Assembly: GCA_037349315.1 (NCBI GenBank) | Contig: JBAIAC010000001.1 | Span: forward strand, 2,604,001-2,668,000 | Length of the DNA stretch: 64,000 nt | Direction: 5' to 3' | Source of the DNA: Chelydra serpentina | Taxonomy: Eukaryota > Chordata > Testudines > Chelydridae | Notes under the pieces: generated by a model | What the model was told of the DNA's origin: nothing | What the model saw: only the letters and a program-made list of their open reading frames with translations | Databases searched by the model: none | Made by a program: the position numbers and the translations under genes | Part shown: in pieces, positions 10,396-20,976 of the stretch | Numbering within the stretch: position 1 is the first letter of the stretch | Layout: every line of letters starts with the position of its first letter

Positions 10396-12990
10396 CAATC
10401 AAAACTTGTTGATTTATTCAGGATATAACACAGATAGATCTAGATGTGGTTATTTAAAACATTTTGGCGGCACTATTGATAAGAATCTAAATGCTGTACA
10501 ATAATCAGTATACAACTTCATGTCACAAAGAAAGAACAAACTGCTCAAGCACACAACTAACCAGAACCAGAGGATCTTGTATAAGTAAAATGCCAAAGCT
10601 ACAGGCAAACCACCCAGCCAATGAAAATGATACCTGACACAGAAGATGGGAATTAAAAGGAGGCAGCAGTAAAATGATCATGAATAAGCTCACCTAAACA
10701 CATGGGGCATGCTTCATGCTCTGAAGGCAGCAATCAAAGGATTCTATTGAACCTTCTCTTGGAGAAAGAGTTTTACAGATGAAGATCCTCAGCCATGACA
10801 GACAAGAGATACATGGTGTCAAGGACTGGGGAATGGGCAGTCTTGCCTAATGGTTAGAGCTGAGAACAGGCACCGGGAGTCAGAGCCAGAGTCAGAAGCC
10901 GGGCAAAGGCACAGGGCCGGAACAGATGGGAGCAGAACAGGAATAAGACTAGGAACAAGACAGGCACACGAGAGATCACAGCCAAGGCAGAAGTTTTGAG
11001 TAGCTGCTGAGCTTAAATGCAGACCTGCTCCTTGCAGTCAGTCAGGTGGGCCAGTCCATCAGGCAATTCTGCCACAGCCTAGATGGGCTCATTAACTGGC
11101 CTGAGAGCTGAGCTGACTAGCCCCAGGCTCAAGTGAGAGAGCTCAAGTTCACAGTTCCTGACAGAAGGGGAAGCAGAGACACAGAGAAGAAAAGTGAATG
11201 TCCTGACCTCCACTCGGTCCAAACTGAACTAATGATGGAAAGCAGACCCATCCCAGCATATACAGCTCTCAAGAAGGAATAGAGGTCAAGAAGTAATCAT
11301 GCAAACACCTGGGAACCTAGATTATGAATAAGTCTTTAAAAAGCAGATAAATCAGAATGCAACAAAACTGGCATTTCAGGGCCAATTTTTTTAAGTACCA
11401 AAGTTGGATATGCAAACCATGCATGGGTGGATAGATAAGTATTTGTGCGTGCAAAACATGTAGTTTATGCACCAATAGGCATTTATACATGCAGATATAT
11501 GTTTTGTGTGCACTGTTAACTGTTTATACCTGAATGCAAATATATTTTGCATATTTAACATAGACACCTAGTTTGGAGGACTTGGTCCTAAAATGTCTTC
11601 TTGGCTGGCACTTGGAAGGACATTTAGGCAAAGGCCTTTACATAACCATGAGCTCGATTCTTATCCTTACTTCACAAAGTAGCTAAACTGAAATCAAACT
11701 ACCAAATCCTATAGCAACTATTTCCAACAGTTGCCAATAACCTTGTAGAACAAAGGACTTTCACTGATTATCATAAGTTATATTAGCAAGAAAAGATTAA
11801 TCTCTGCATCATAAAGCAAAGACGAATTTAGGTCTTTCAAAATACTCTTTAAAACTTATTTCACTGACCTATTTAAAAGTCACACACAGTTAATCAGAAA
11901 GCATATGTGTTGTAGAATTATCTTCTTTGGCTCATGTAAAATGCAAATTCATGATGTTAAAATGAACTACATAAAGTATGTATCCTAAACTTTATAATTT
12001 AAGTAAAGTACCACAATAAAAAAAAAGCCAAGACTCAGTGACCATAATACCAAATAACCAGATTCTGTTCCAAAGAAATAAATATGATAGGATTTGAAGA
12101 ACATTTACTTCAATCTCTGAGGTAATAGACAGATGTTATCACCTTCTAATCCTCTGCAGCAATGTGTATTTTGTCAGAAGGAAAGACTTACTGAGAAATT
12201 TAATTTCCTCTTTTTGCAAGTTTTCCCCCCCGCTTTGTGCTCCAGCACAAACAACAACAAATTAGTCTCTGCTTTACAACAAAGGCCATGGACCCTTTTG
12301 TGTACACTATTTCTTTCTCTTGCTAGTATGCAAAAAAAGAAAAAAAACCTGTTCCAAATTGTTATACATTTGTAACAACATTAGGAAAATAGACGTGATG
12401 GACAAGAGCCACAGGTGATGTAATTCAGTGTCGCTTCATTGATCTGACTCTAAGCTTATGATCTTATTTCCATTGGAGTCAATGGAAAATTCCTTTGGGC
12501 CCAATTCTGATCTCACTTAAACTTGTGAAAATTATGAGTAACTCTACTACATTAAATAGAGTGGGATCAGAACCAGTCCTATTGACATCAGTGGGATTAA
12601 GGTGGGGGCAATGAACATAATTTTGCTAGAAAGGCCTATAAGCACAAATACATTAGCATAAGGATATTTTCCTCAACAGTATGGGAAAGGACCAGTATTT
12701 TCAGTAAGAAAAAGACCTTATTAACAAATGTAGTGTGACAAGTCTTGCTGCTCCTATGGTGAAGTAGGTTTTCAGGTCCAAGAAGCCAGGACTATGATTT
12801 TGGATTGGAAAGTCATATGATCAGTTTAGAGGTTTATATTGGAGAGCGTTTGTTGTTTTTGGCAATGCCTATTAATATTTTTTAAAAAAATCATTCCGCA
12901 CGTGTTCTAAGTTTCCCTTTAAACCAACCATACAAACCCAACAGGAGTCTCTGAACTTCATCACACCATCAGTTTTTAAGTAGAACTCAA
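10396..12990. other. Non-coding stretch with a possible LTR-like repeat
   Basis: No gene is visible. The segment at about 10818-11163 begins TGTCAAGG and ends CCTGACA and looks like an eroded LTR or inverted-end repeat, with no target duplication seen. The remainder is AT-rich and unrecognised. Confidence 0.4.
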
Positions 12991-13013
12991 CACTGATTTG
13001 CAAATCCTGTGTA

Positions 13014-13660
13014 GTGGTTTAGCGCTGGTCCTTCCCTTTCTGGGTCAGTGGGAAACCACTCCACCTCACTACATCACTGGGCATAGTCCATGGTCAGGGA
13101 ATTAGCAGAGCACTGCACAGACAATGGCTCCAGCCTGCAGTCTAGGAAGAGCTGCAAATGAGTCTCTGGGCACCAGGACTTCCATCAGGGAAGGGCGACA
13201 AACAGTTTATGGCTCTGGCTTACAGTCAGGGCAGAGCAGCACAGGGGTCTGGCATCCTAGCTCCAGCAGACGGCTGACAAACATAGGCCTCTTCGATTAG
13301 AGAGGGGAGGCTGCCACCCAAGGGATGGGGTGGCAGGGGAACCCAGTCCCACGTGACTCCACTGGGCCCCAACCCAGGGCCCTAACGGTGGCAGAGTATT
13401 TGGCCACTGGGAAATCCAGCCACAACACACTGACTGCAGTCTTCCAGCTCAGGAGCAGACAGGAAGTATATCTATCTCTTTCAGCAGCTCCAATCCAACT
13501 GAGCTTCAGGACCTGCCCTTTATACTTCCTGTCCTACCTCCTTACTTCTGGTTGGAGGGGTGAGGATGCTCTGGCTCCGCCCACTTGTGTTCAGAGAGTA
13601 GTCCCTCCCCCTCTTGCTTAGTAGAAGACCACTCCATCTCAGTGCATCCTGTGATCCCAG
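13014..13660 (-). repeat. LTR-like interspersed repeat (putative)
   Basis: The segment is GC-richer than its surroundings. Blocks such as GACTCCACTGGGCCCCAACC and CCCTTTATACTTCC resemble the repeat at 21.5-22.3 kb. A related sequence occurs near both ends in the same orientation (minus-strand GAGATGGAGTGGTCTTC at the right, GAGGTGGAGTGGTTTCC at the left). The 98-codon frame inside is probably not coding. The LTR assignment is tentative. Confidence 0.35.
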
Positions 13661-13967
13661 TTTTTCCTAGAAAGCTCATTTTATTGTAGCCATCTTATGC
13701 CTAAATCCTCTAGGGCCAAATTGCTCAAGCCAAGGAAGGGCTTCAGGAAGCACTGAACACAGAGGAATCAACTTCCTTCTCTTGCATAGAGAGTAGCATG
13801 CAGCATGTGCCTGGTGGGTCCACAATCTTGCACATCCTGAAGCACTGGTTGCAATTACGAGATCTACTAAAAACTAATAGCATGCTATTCTCCTGTAATT
13901 TCTAATTCTGAAAGGCTCCAAGTTCTTGTTATAATTTTAACAATTTTTAAAATAATTTTAACCGTAT

Positions 13968-14551
13968 AAGTAGGAGCATTGCCAGCAGATCGAGGGATGT
14001 GATCATTCCTCTCTATTCAGCATTGGTGAGGCCTCATCTGGAGTACTGTGTCCAGTTTTGAGCCCCACATTACAAGAAGGATGTGGAAAAATTGGAAAGA
14101 GTCCAGCGGAGGGCAACAAAAATGATTAGGAGGCTGGAGCACATGATTTATGAGGAGAGGCTGAGGGAACTGGGATTATTTAGTCTGCAGAAGAGAAGAA
14201 TGAGGGGGGATTTGATAGCTGCTTTCAACTACCTGAAAGGGGGTTCCAAAGAGGATGGATCTAGACTGTTCTCAGTGGTAGAAGATGACAGAACAAGGCG
14301 TAATGATCTCAAGTTGCAGTGGGGGAGGTTTAGGTTGGATATTAGGGAAAACTTTTTCACTAGGAGAGTGGTGAAGCACTGGAATGGGTTACCTAGGGAG
14401 GCAGTGAATCTCCTTCCTTATAGGTTTTTAAGGTCAGGCTTGACAAAGCCCTGGCTGGGATCATTTATTTGGGTTGGTCCTGCTTTGAGCAGGGGGTTGG
14501 ACTAGTTACCTCCTGAGGTCCCTTCCAACCCTAATATTCTAGGATTCTATC
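13968..14551 (+). mobile_element. CR1 LINE, 5'-truncated
   Basis: Plus-strand C-terminal CR1 RT sequence ([38 protein letters not shown], 14083-14505) leads into the CR1 3' end, AGCAGGGGGTTGGACTAG, and the tail ending about 14551. The coding segment starts at the [22 protein letters not shown] region. A frameshift occurs near 14405, where the expected [11 protein letters not shown] is garbled. Confidence 0.92.
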
Positions 14552-14759
14552 AACTCCACAGAAATCAGAGCTATAGTGACTTATACCAGGTGAGAATCTG
14601 GCCTGAAGAATTTAGATCCATTCAATCATCCTTTGCCACTAAAGCATTAGAAAGCGATCCAGGCATCCTAAACATTGTCTACCTAGAGCAGTTGGGAAAT
14701 ATTTTATGCAAGCTCTAACAATCCCCGCTTTTTAATTTCAATATATTATTTTTATTCCT

Positions 14760-14935
14760 GTAGTACCTAGAGGCACCAGATGAGATCAGGGACCCATTGA
14801 GAGAGTTACTATACAACCACATAGTCAGAGACAATCAAATAGTTGAAGAAATAGACAAGACAGTCAAAGAATTGAAGAAATTATCCCCCATATTGCAGAT
14901 GGGCAACAGACGCAAGAGGAAATCCTTGTCCCATG
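14760..14935 (+). repeat. MIR-like/CORE SINE fragment (diverged)
   Basis: Blocks similar to the repeat at 9.55 kb: GTACCTAGAGGCACCAGATG, GAGATCAGGGACCCATTG, and an ACAACCACATAGTCAGAGAC block followed by TAGACAAGACAGTCA. Old and incomplete. Confidence 0.45.
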
Positions 14936-15412
14936 AAGGTCAACGGCAAAGCTCCCATTTACTTCAGTGAGACCTCGACTTCACCCCCCAAGATTACGTG
15001 ACTTCCCAAGGTGTCAAGGCTGAATCTCTACTCTGGGTATGTCTACACTACGGTACTAGTTCGATTTCTGTGAAACCGAACTTGTGAACCCGATATTTCC
15101 AGGTCGATTGTTCGAATCCACACCAGGGATGTTTATTCGAATGTCCGAGTCCACAGTAGGGGGGCAAGCGTCGACATTGCAAGCGTTGCACTGTGGGTAG
15201 CTATCCCACAGTTCCCGCAGTCCCGCCTGCCCACTGGAATTCTGGGTGTAGCCCCCAGTGCCTTGTGGGAACGAAATTGTGTCAAGGGTCGGTATACGTA
15301 CATTTCGTCACTCGACCCACACTTCCGCCTTCCCTACGTGAAAGCGCCGGCGGGGAATGAATTCGCGCCCTTTTCCTGTGGCTGATAGCTCGGATGCCAC
15401 TGGACAGTGAGC

Positions 15413-16696
15413 ATGGAGCCCTCCGTGATTATCGCAGATGTTCTGTCCGTAGCCAACAACTCGCGCCTTATAGCGCACCTTTTCCAGACTCTGATGCAGA
15501 GAAATCGTGAGAGGAGACAACGTAATCTCCGGGAGTACTTAAACTCTGAAAGGGGCATTGATCTCTTGCAAAGCACTGGACCCCGGACCCTAGACATCAT
15601 GGTGGCAATGGGTCACGTTGATCCCGTGGAACGGCGATGCTGGGCAAGGGAAACAAGCACTGACTGGTGGGACCGCATAGTGCTGCAGGTATGGGATGAG
15701 TCCCAGTGGCTGCGAAACTTTCGGATGCGTAAGTGCACTTTTATGGAACTTTGTGAGTTGCTGTCCCCTGCCCTGAAGCGCCAGGACACCCGGATGCGAG
15801 CTGCCCTCACTATCCAGAAGCGAGTGGCCATAGCACTGTGGAAACTTGCAACCCCTGACAGCTACCGGTCAGTAGCGAACCAATTTGGAGTGGGCAAGTC
15901 TACCGTGGGGGTTGCTGTGATGCAGGTAGCCCGTGCAATCGTTGACCTTCTGCTCCACAAAGTAGTGACCCTGGGAGACGTGCAGGCGATCATAGATGGC
16001 TTCGCTGCAATGGGATTCCCAAACTGCGGTGGGGCCATAGATGGGACACACATCCCTATCCTGGGACCGGAGCACCAGGGCGGCCAGTATATTTACCGAA
16101 AGGGCTATTTTTCTATGGTTCTGCAAGCACTAGTGGACCACAAAGGACGTTTTACAAACATCAATGTTGGGTGGCCAGGAAAGGTTCATGATGCTCGTGT
16201 TTTCAAGAACTCTGGTCTGTTTAGACGCCTGCAACAGGGGGTTTATTTCCCCAACCACAAAATCACTGTTGGGGAGGTGGAGATGCCAACAGTGATCCTG
16301 GGGGACCCTGCCTACCCGCTAATGCCATGGCTCATGAAGCCATACACGGGAGCCCTGGACACTGAAAAGGAGCTCTTTAATTACCGCCTGAGCAAGTGCA
16401 GAATGGTGGTGGAGTGTGCCTTTGGCCGTCTCAAAGCAAGATGGCGAAGCTTACTTACTCGCTCCGACCTCAGCCCTAAAAATATCCCCATTGTGATTGC
16501 GGCGTGCTGTGTGCTCCACAATCTCTGTGAGATCAAGGGGGAGACATTTATGCAGGGCTGGGAGGTTGAGGCAAATCGACTATCAGCAGATTACGCTCAG
16601 CCAGACACCAGAGCCATTCGAAGATCACAGCGGGAGGCGGTCCGCATCCGGGAAGCTTTGAAAGCTCGCTTCCAGACAGAGCGGGTTAACCAGTGA
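15413..16696 (+). CDS. Harbinger transposase (HARBI1-like DDE nuclease)
   Basis: The protein is 427 aa, in one uninterrupted exon. It is a PIF/Harbinger superfamily nuclease that cuts at the transposon ends and inserts them into target DNA in the nucleus. I start it at the ATG at 15413, because the codon two positions upstream is only GTG. Residues about 130-172 form a helix-turn-helix-like segment (ANQFGVGKSTVGVAVMQV). The DDE_4-type catalytic domain follows: D210 in GGAIDGTHIPI, D298 in ILGDPAYPLMPW and E334 in VVECAFGRLKARW. VGWPGKVHDARVF lies between the two aspartates. All three catalytic residues and the normal length are kept, so the protein could be active. An AATAAA at 16815-16820 lies about 120 bp after the stop. 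It converges on the Myb-like gene, with which it is expected to act. Confidence 0.95.
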   Translation: MEPSVIIADVLSVANNSRLIAHLFQTLMQRNRERRQRNLREYLNSERGIDLLQSTGPRTLDIMVAMGHVDPVERRCWARETSTDWWDRIVLQVWDESQWLRNFRMRKCTFMELCELLSPALKRQDTRMRAALTIQKRVAIALWKLATPDSYRSVANQFGVGKSTVGVAVMQVARAIVDLLLHKVVTLGDVQAIIDGFAAMGFPNCGGAIDGTHIPILGPEHQGGQYIYRKGYFSMVLQALVDHKGRFTNINVGWPGKVHDARVFKNSGLFRRLQQGVYFPNHKITVGEVEMPTVILGDPAYPLMPWLMKPYTGALDTEKELFNYRLSKCRMVVECAFGRLKARWRSLLTRSDLSPKNIPIVIAACCVLHNLCEIKGETFMQGWEVEANRLSADYAQPDTRAIRRSQREAVRIREALKARFQTERVNQ

Positions 16697-16814
16697 CTGC
16701 TACACTTCCGTAAACAGATACTGGACCTTCCCCTGTCCCTTTACACATGTCCCGTTGCCCATCCTCCCATTACCAACCGCCTTCCCCCTCCTTGGATCAA
16801 CGCTGTAAAGTCAC

Positions 16815-16820
16815 AATAAA
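16815..16820 (+). promoter_or_regulatory. Polyadenylation signal of the transposase
   Basis: A canonical AATAAA 119 bp downstream of the transposase stop codon. Confidence 0.75.
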
Positions 16821-17382
16821 GGAAAGATTTTTCTGTTTGAACCTGTTCCTGTACTTCTTCTTGGGTAATGATTATCACCGTGTAGGCATACGGCGGTTGG
16901 GGGGCGGTTTGGTTGGGGGACACTTCCCTTCAAAGGGGAAGCTGTTGATCCAGCCCAAAGCGCAGTGCCAAGAGGTGTTCCGCTTGCTTAAAGGGACCAT
17001 CAACCTCTCATAATCCCATGTGTGTGTGGTGGTGTCTATGTGCCTTGTATGTATTGGGTATCGCCAACGGATCACACAGTGCATTGATCTATCCAGCAGG
17101 CTACTGTCAGCCGCAAAAGATCAGCGACCACCCTCCCCAAACATACAGTGCACCACCCAACCCCCAACCCCACGTTTAGAACGTAGAAACCAGCACAACG
17201 AAGGAAAGGTGTGCTTAATGCATGCAATGTGTACTGTGCTTGTCACTTCAGCAGTTAACTTGTCTGCACCCTCGTTTGTGCTCCCATTCTCTGCACTTAA
17301 AAACCATGTTAACCACTACCCAGAGATACAAACGGTCCCATTTAAAACACTCAGGGAAACATCGGTGAACCAAAAAACAAGA

Positions 17383-17388
17383 TTTATT
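17383..17388 (-). promoter_or_regulatory. Polyadenylation signal of the Myb-like gene
   Basis: An AATAAA on the minus strand about 80 bp downstream of the Myb-like stop codon. It supports convergent transcription with the transposase. Confidence 0.75.
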
Positions 17389-17466
17389 CAACAAAACAGT
17401 AACTTAACATGGAACCTGGGAAGGGAGGTGCTCAGGGGTGCTGCTGGATGGAGAAGAGGGAAAAGT

Positions 17467-19778
17467 CTATGGTTTTGGGAATGACAGCCTTCTGCTACTG
17501 CAGCGGTCTGCAGGGGTGGATTGAGTATTTCCACACACCCTGGCTCCCCTTGTCCTAGTGACTTTTGGGGAGGAAGCCACTGGACTTGGTGGCGGGGGAG
17601 GGCGGCTTGAAAGAACATACAGAGGCGCTCTTTCCTCATGTCTCCTGTCCTGGAGAATATCCACTAGGCGCCGGAGCGTGTCTGTTTGCTCCCTCATTAT
17701 TCCCAGCATTGTTTGGGTCGCCTGCTGATCCTCCTGCCGCCACCTGTCCTCGCGCGCTTCAGCCCTCTGCTCCCGTTCCCTGGCTGCTCGCTCGTACCGT
17801 GCGAAGTCCTCTCTGCGCTGTGCCGCCTCCCTCTGTGACAGCATCACTAATTCCGAGAACATGTCGTCCCTGGTTCTCTTTTTGCGCCGCCTTATCTGGA
17901 CTAGGCCATGGGTGGGAGAAGCACTGGTAGGGCGGGAGACAGTCACAGCTGTGGGATAAATGAAAGGGAGTGAATTCCTCAGAATGATACTTTTTCAAGA
18001 ACAATGACCATACTCTTTCACCGTGAATAGGACCAAAGACAGTGCCTATCACATGTACATGTACTACAAGGTCAAATACTATGCCTTAAGGCTGAGTGAG
18101 TGTCTGGGGTCCCGGTATACGGATCCCAGAAGCCTTGCCGTACACAGAAAATCACCTCTCTGAAAACCATGGTAAGGTGCTTACTTTGGACTGCTGCGAG
18201 ATTGCTTCACAGCACTGCTCTACTCCCATGTCTCCCTCAGTGTTCCTGGCGGCGGTCAGTAACTGCTGCTGGCCAAACCGATAATCTACGGCGGCTGTCC
18301 TAAACCCCCCCCCCCCCGTCCGCGTTGCCGCTCCAGGGAACCAAAAATGCCCGCGAACCGCTCTGCGTGAACGGCTCGCCTACCCTCCCCCCCTCCGCGT
18401 GGCTGCTCTAGGGAATCAAAAATGCCCGCGAACCGCTCTGCGTGAACGGCTCGCCTACCCTCCCCCCCCCTGCGTGGCTGCTCTAGGGAATCAAAAATGC
18501 CCGCGAACCGCTCAGCGTGAACGGCTCGCCTATCCTATCCCCGGTTTAGCGTTGCCGGTCCCCGGGACTGTCCCTACCCGCGCACCGATATGTACTACTG
18601 GTTTTGCTCCCGACCCCCTACCACCACGCGTTAACGTAAACAGCCGGGTGTCTGTCTGTAAGGGGAAAAGGAAGCATGCAGTATACTAATTATACCACTC
18701 ATTCGAACCAGGACCCCATGACTGATATCACTCTGATGAGGATTACGGAGACAGAGAAAATCTGCATGCTGAGTCAATGCAAGCAAACCCCGGGGCCGTA
18801 TGCTGCCATGCTATGCAAGGCAATGATACCAGAGTACCTGCTGCTCGCATGGCGCGGGAAAGTATCCTACCATGGAGGAGACAATAAGGCAGCTCTCCCA
18901 GTGAACGTGCTAAACAAGCTATCGCTGTACCTTCAAGACAGCTTCTCTGAGATCTCTGCTGGTGATTACACCTCTATCCCCATACATATTGACAGACTTT
19001 TCGAATAGTTGCACGGGAAAGCGACTCCAAGGTGAAGCGCATAAGGCCAATGAAGCCACAGTTACAGAGCGCTAACACACCATAACTATTGTATTGAAAA
19101 TAAATGTCTAAAACACTGACCTGATGATCCCTCTCCTGATTCCTGGTCAGGAATGCTGGCTTGGGAGTGTTCGAAGGGCAGCGCAGTCAGGGTGAGGAAT
19201 AGTTCCTGGCTGTCGGGGAAATCTCCAGGGTGACCGCTTTCGATTGCCTCGTCCCCCTGCCCTCCTTCCTCTTCTTCGCCGTCAGCGAAAACCTCCTCCG
19301 ATGTGTCCGTAGAATGGACCCCATCATCGGTGTCCACGGACACTGGTGGGGTAGTTGTTGCCGCACCACCGAGCATGGCGTGCAGTGCCTCGTAAAATCG
19401 GCAAGTCTGAGGCGCTGAGCCGGAGCGTCCGTTGGACTCTTTGGTCTTTTGGTACGCCTGACGTAGCTCCTTGATTTTGACGCGGCACTGCGTAGCATCC
19501 CGGCTGTACCCTCTCTCCGTCATAGCCTGGGAAATCTTCTCGTAAATTTTGGCATTCCGTCTTTTTGAACGGAGCTCGGCTAGGATCGATTCATCGCCCC
19601 ACACAGCGATCAGATCCAAAACCTCACGATCACTCCATGTTGGAGCTCTCTTTCTATTCAGTGATGGCATCGAAACCACCGCTGTAGAGCTCTGCATCAT
19701 TGCCAGTGCTGCTGAGCTCGCCACTATGTCCAAAGAGGCAATGGGATTCAAAATGGCCACAGAGGAAAAAGCATTCAA
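17467..19778 (-). CDS. Harbinger Myb/SANT-like DNA-binding protein, two exons
   Basis: Exon 1 is 19121-19778 and exon 2 is 17467-17948. The donor GTCAGT starts at 19120 and the acceptor CCCACAG ends at 17949. The split codon G|CT keeps frame directly into exon 2, which supports the 1172-bp intron. Exon 1 encodes a Myb/SANT trihelix-like domain: RKRAPTWSDREVLDLI, LRSKRRNAKIYEKISQAM, ATQCRVKIKELRQAYQKTK. An acidic segment (EEVFADGEEEEGGQGDEA) follows. Exon 2 has a basic patch (QIRRRKKRTRDDMF) and a long Arg/Glu-rich coiled coil, then a proline-rich tail. In Harbinger elements this partner binds the transposon ends and brings the transposase into the nucleus. The longest start is at 19778; the ATG at 19697 (MQSSTAVV) may be the real one. 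No lesion is seen. Confidence 0.88.
18318..18542. repeat. 75-bp minisatellite, three copies, CpG-rich
   Basis: Three tandem units of 75 bp, anchored by AAAAATGCCCGCGAACCGCT starting at 18343, 18418 and 18493. Units 2 and 3 are nearly identical and unit 1 differs at a few sites. C-runs separate the units. The CpG density far exceeds that of the host DNA. Confidence 0.9.
18676..19008 (+). CDS. Third Harbinger ORF, possible small BEN-like protein
   Basis: This is a 110-codon open frame inside the intron of the Myb-like gene, on the opposite strand. It looks genic. An AATAAA lies at 19099-19104, 91 bp after the stop. A branch-point-like TACTAAT (18684-18690) and an AG acceptor (18710-18711) precede an in-frame ATG at 18718, suggesting a spliced 5' leader. 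The predicted protein has a predominantly helical pattern: GPYAAMLCKAMIPEYLLLAW, RGKVS, a Gly/Lys-containing turn, ALPVNVLNKLSLYLQDSF and IPIHIDRLFE. The order 'leu-rich helix, RGK, AL-P/D helix, F, final helix' recalls the DNA-binding BEN domain, but this is pattern matching only. Its role in transposition is unknown. It could also be a captured host exon or a chance frame. Confidence 0.5.
   Translation: MQYTNYTTHSNQDPMTDITLMRITETEKICMLSQCKQTPGPYAAMLCKAMIPEYLLLAWRGKVSYHGGDNKAALPVNVLNKLSLYLQDSFSEISAGDYTSIPIHIDRLFE
19099..19104 (+). promoter_or_regulatory. AATAAA after the third Harbinger ORF
   Basis: A plus-strand AATAAA 91 bp after the stop at 19008. Cleavage 10-20 bp downstream would fall at the end of Myb-like exon 1 (19121), so the two transcripts would barely overlap. 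Confidence 0.55.
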
Positions 19779-20976
19779 ATTTTCGCGGGGATTTCTCTGA
19801 GTGGCAGGTCAGAGCATCCGAGTACACAATACTGCCCTGAGCGTCCACCGAGTGGTGCACTGTGGGATAGCTCCCGGAGCTATTAGCGTCGAATTCCGTC
19901 CACAGTACCTCGCATTCGACATGCCCATTTCGAATTTGGCGCTACTCCCCTCGTCAGGGTGGAGTACCGAAATCGATTCAAGGAGCCCTTAATGTCGAAA
20001 TAAACTGCTTCCTAATGTGGACGGGTGAGGGATTAAATCGAGTTAACGCTGATAAATTCGACATAAAGTCCTAGTGTAGACCTGGCCTCTGTCACTCTGA
20101 GTGCAGAAAGTGGGGTCCTGCAAGAATTCTAAAAATTAATACTTGCCACTCCAGACTTATATTAAACTCCAAAGGTTACAGCTTCTCTCTGACCTTGGCT
20201 TGGTAAACACTGCCACCACCCAAATGCAAAAAAACCCCTTTGAACCCAGGAAAGAGCACTTGGGAATTCCTCCCTGTGGGGTACCCTCAAGCCCTTTCAC
20301 CCCCCTCTGGGGAAGAGCTGAGAAAGAAAACAAAGGAAATTAGCTGTTGCCACCAGCTAATTAAACAACATGTGCACAAACCTCGTAGGACACCAAAAAT
20401 CCAATCCTGTTCTTAAGAAATGTAAAACTTATTAAAAACAAAAAGAAAGAAAATACATCTGGAACTTATGCTTTTGCTAGATTTTAAAAGAGGAATTCCA
20501 AAAATTAAGCACCCAAAATAGCTTTCTTGGGGGTTAGTTTAAAGGTTACAAGCAAACAAAAGCATCTGGGATTAGCACACAGAAGAGCAACAAGCCTTAA
20601 AAAACAAAAATAAACCTGATCGCATCTAGCTAAACATTCTGATCTACTTACACCTTTGGGTTGTTAAAAGTAGTTCTGGATATGATCTGATGATTTTCAT
20701 ATCTGGTTCAAACTTTATACAGCATTCCTGCTGCCCCATCTCTTCACCCCAGAGAGCAACAGACAAAGGGAAAGTGTCTTTCCCCATTTTAAAAAGTTCT
20801 ACCTTTCCATTGACTCTTTTGGTCAGGTGCCCACTCCTTTTCTTTTACCTGTGGGCTTGTTAACTCTTTATAGGTAAAGCAAGCAGAGAACAGACCAAGA
20901 GGGATTTTACAGCTAACTGGCTGGCTGGCTGTCCATCAAAAGGGAGCTACTCCCCCCTCCCTTTATGTATTTCACA

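Larger units (their letters stand above)
17949..19120 (-). other. Intron of the Myb-like gene, holding a nested gene and minisatellite
   Basis: Bounded on the minus strand by GT (19120-19119) and AG (17950-17949). It contains a CpG-rich minisatellite (18318-18542) and, on the opposite strand, a 110-codon open frame at 18676-19008. Confidence 0.75.
15036..20086 (+). mobile_element. PIF/Harbinger DNA transposon, near-intact (about 5.05 kb)
   Basis: The ends are short imperfect inverted repeats that share GTCTACACTA: left GGTATGTCTACACTA, right end GCCAGGTCTACACTA when read inward. Both flanks show CTCTG. Subterminal regions share a second inverted block, TGCACTGTGGG(A)TAGCT (about 15187-15206 and 19856-19876), and many TTCGA/TCGAA words. 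Inside are a DDE transposase (+), a Myb/SANT-like gene (-, two exons) and a third open frame (+). The retained CpG density and open frames indicate recent activity compared with the other elements in the window. Harbinger transposition needs both the transposase and the Myb-like protein. Confidence 0.92.
15012..20976 (-). repeat. LTR-like repeat split by a Harbinger transposon
   Basis: A terminal piece at 15012-15035 (starting TGTCAAGGCTGAATC) continues on the far side of the Harbinger from about 20087 (GTCACTCTGAGTGCAG) to about 20976. I recognise this as an interspersed turtle LTR-type repeat. The right half has TTTTAAAAAGTTCT, CCTTTATAGG-like and CTGGCTGGCTGG blocks. The CTCTG sequence is present on both sides of the Harbinger, consistent with a target duplication. 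No internal retroviral gene is visible, so it was probably a solo LTR before the insertion. Confidence 0.5.

Noticed and set aside
13325..13621. 98-codon frame
   Set aside because: It lies within an LTR-like GC-rich repeat and has no domain.
18399..18689. 96-codon frame with repeated NQKCPRTA-type segments
   Set aside because: It is the translation of the 75-bp minisatellite. 75 is a multiple of three, so the frame stays open without selection.
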